Part shown: piece by piece, positions 45,600-45,644 of the stretch
How the letters are laid out: every line of letters begins with the position of its first letter
Numbering within the stretch: the stretch's first letter is position 1
From: Acidobacteriota bacterium
Lineage (GTDB): Bacteria > Acidobacteriota > Vicinamibacteria > Vicinamibacterales > JACPPN01
Direction of reading: 5' to 3'
Assembly: GCA_016190995.1 (NCBI GenBank)
Contig: JACPPN010000141.1
Location: forward strand, 1 to 45,644
DNA length: 45,644 nt
Made by a program: the position numbers and the translations under genes
The notes under the pieces: model-generated
The model's input: only the letters and a program-made list of their open reading frames with translations
Databases searched by the model: none
What the model was told of the DNA's origin: nothing

Positions 45600-45644
45600 G
45601 AGACAACCTCCTCTGAAGATCCGGCTGAGGGCTGACTACTTCAA

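Noticed and set aside
1-45644. CRISPR arrays and rRNA genes
   Set aside because: No regularly spaced direct repeats and no rRNA-like conserved segments were seen on reading; only one tRNA found.

Overview
GC-rich bacterial window, probably from a soil or aquatic Acidobacteriota-like genome (taxonomy is inference). It has three zones. (1) About 1-18,700 is an accessory island. It holds a tyrosine integrase entering from the left edge (missed by the supplied ORF track), an excisionase-like HTH, several toxin-antitoxin modules (TumE/TumA-like, HigBA, two Phd/VapC, one RHH/truncated PIN), a two-gene SNF2 helicase plus Cys-rich zinc-finger protein operon, and many gene relics (DUF2293, TumA, LysR, SNF2, enoyl-CoA hydratase, YggT, VapC, FAD oxidoreductase, DUF3179-like). 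(2) About 19,270-32,900 is a large gas vesicle (gvp) gene cluster: gvpA, a divergent gvpC-like gene with a 33-residue repeat period, gvpN, a gvpV-like gene, two gvpF/L, gvpG, gvpK and two more GvpA-family proteins (GvpJ/M/S type). It also carries a sigma-54 activator, Hsp20/GvpH, a full two-domain Cdc48/p97-type AAA+ ATPase, a PAS histidine kinase with response regulator, and small unassigned ORFs coupled to known gvp genes. (3) About 33,000-45,644 is more ordinary chromosome: cytochrome c, HK/NarL pair, OtsA, TadA, tRNA-Ser(CGA), GlgB, MFS transporter, PHA-granule-like protein. It contains striking nested palindromic repeat elements. The most interesting content is the gvp cluster with its Cdc48/Hsp20 module, GvpC-like protein and a 34-bp dyad upstream of gvpA; the SNF2/zinc-finger operon; and the palindromic elements at 34,987-35,125 and 39,738-39,902.
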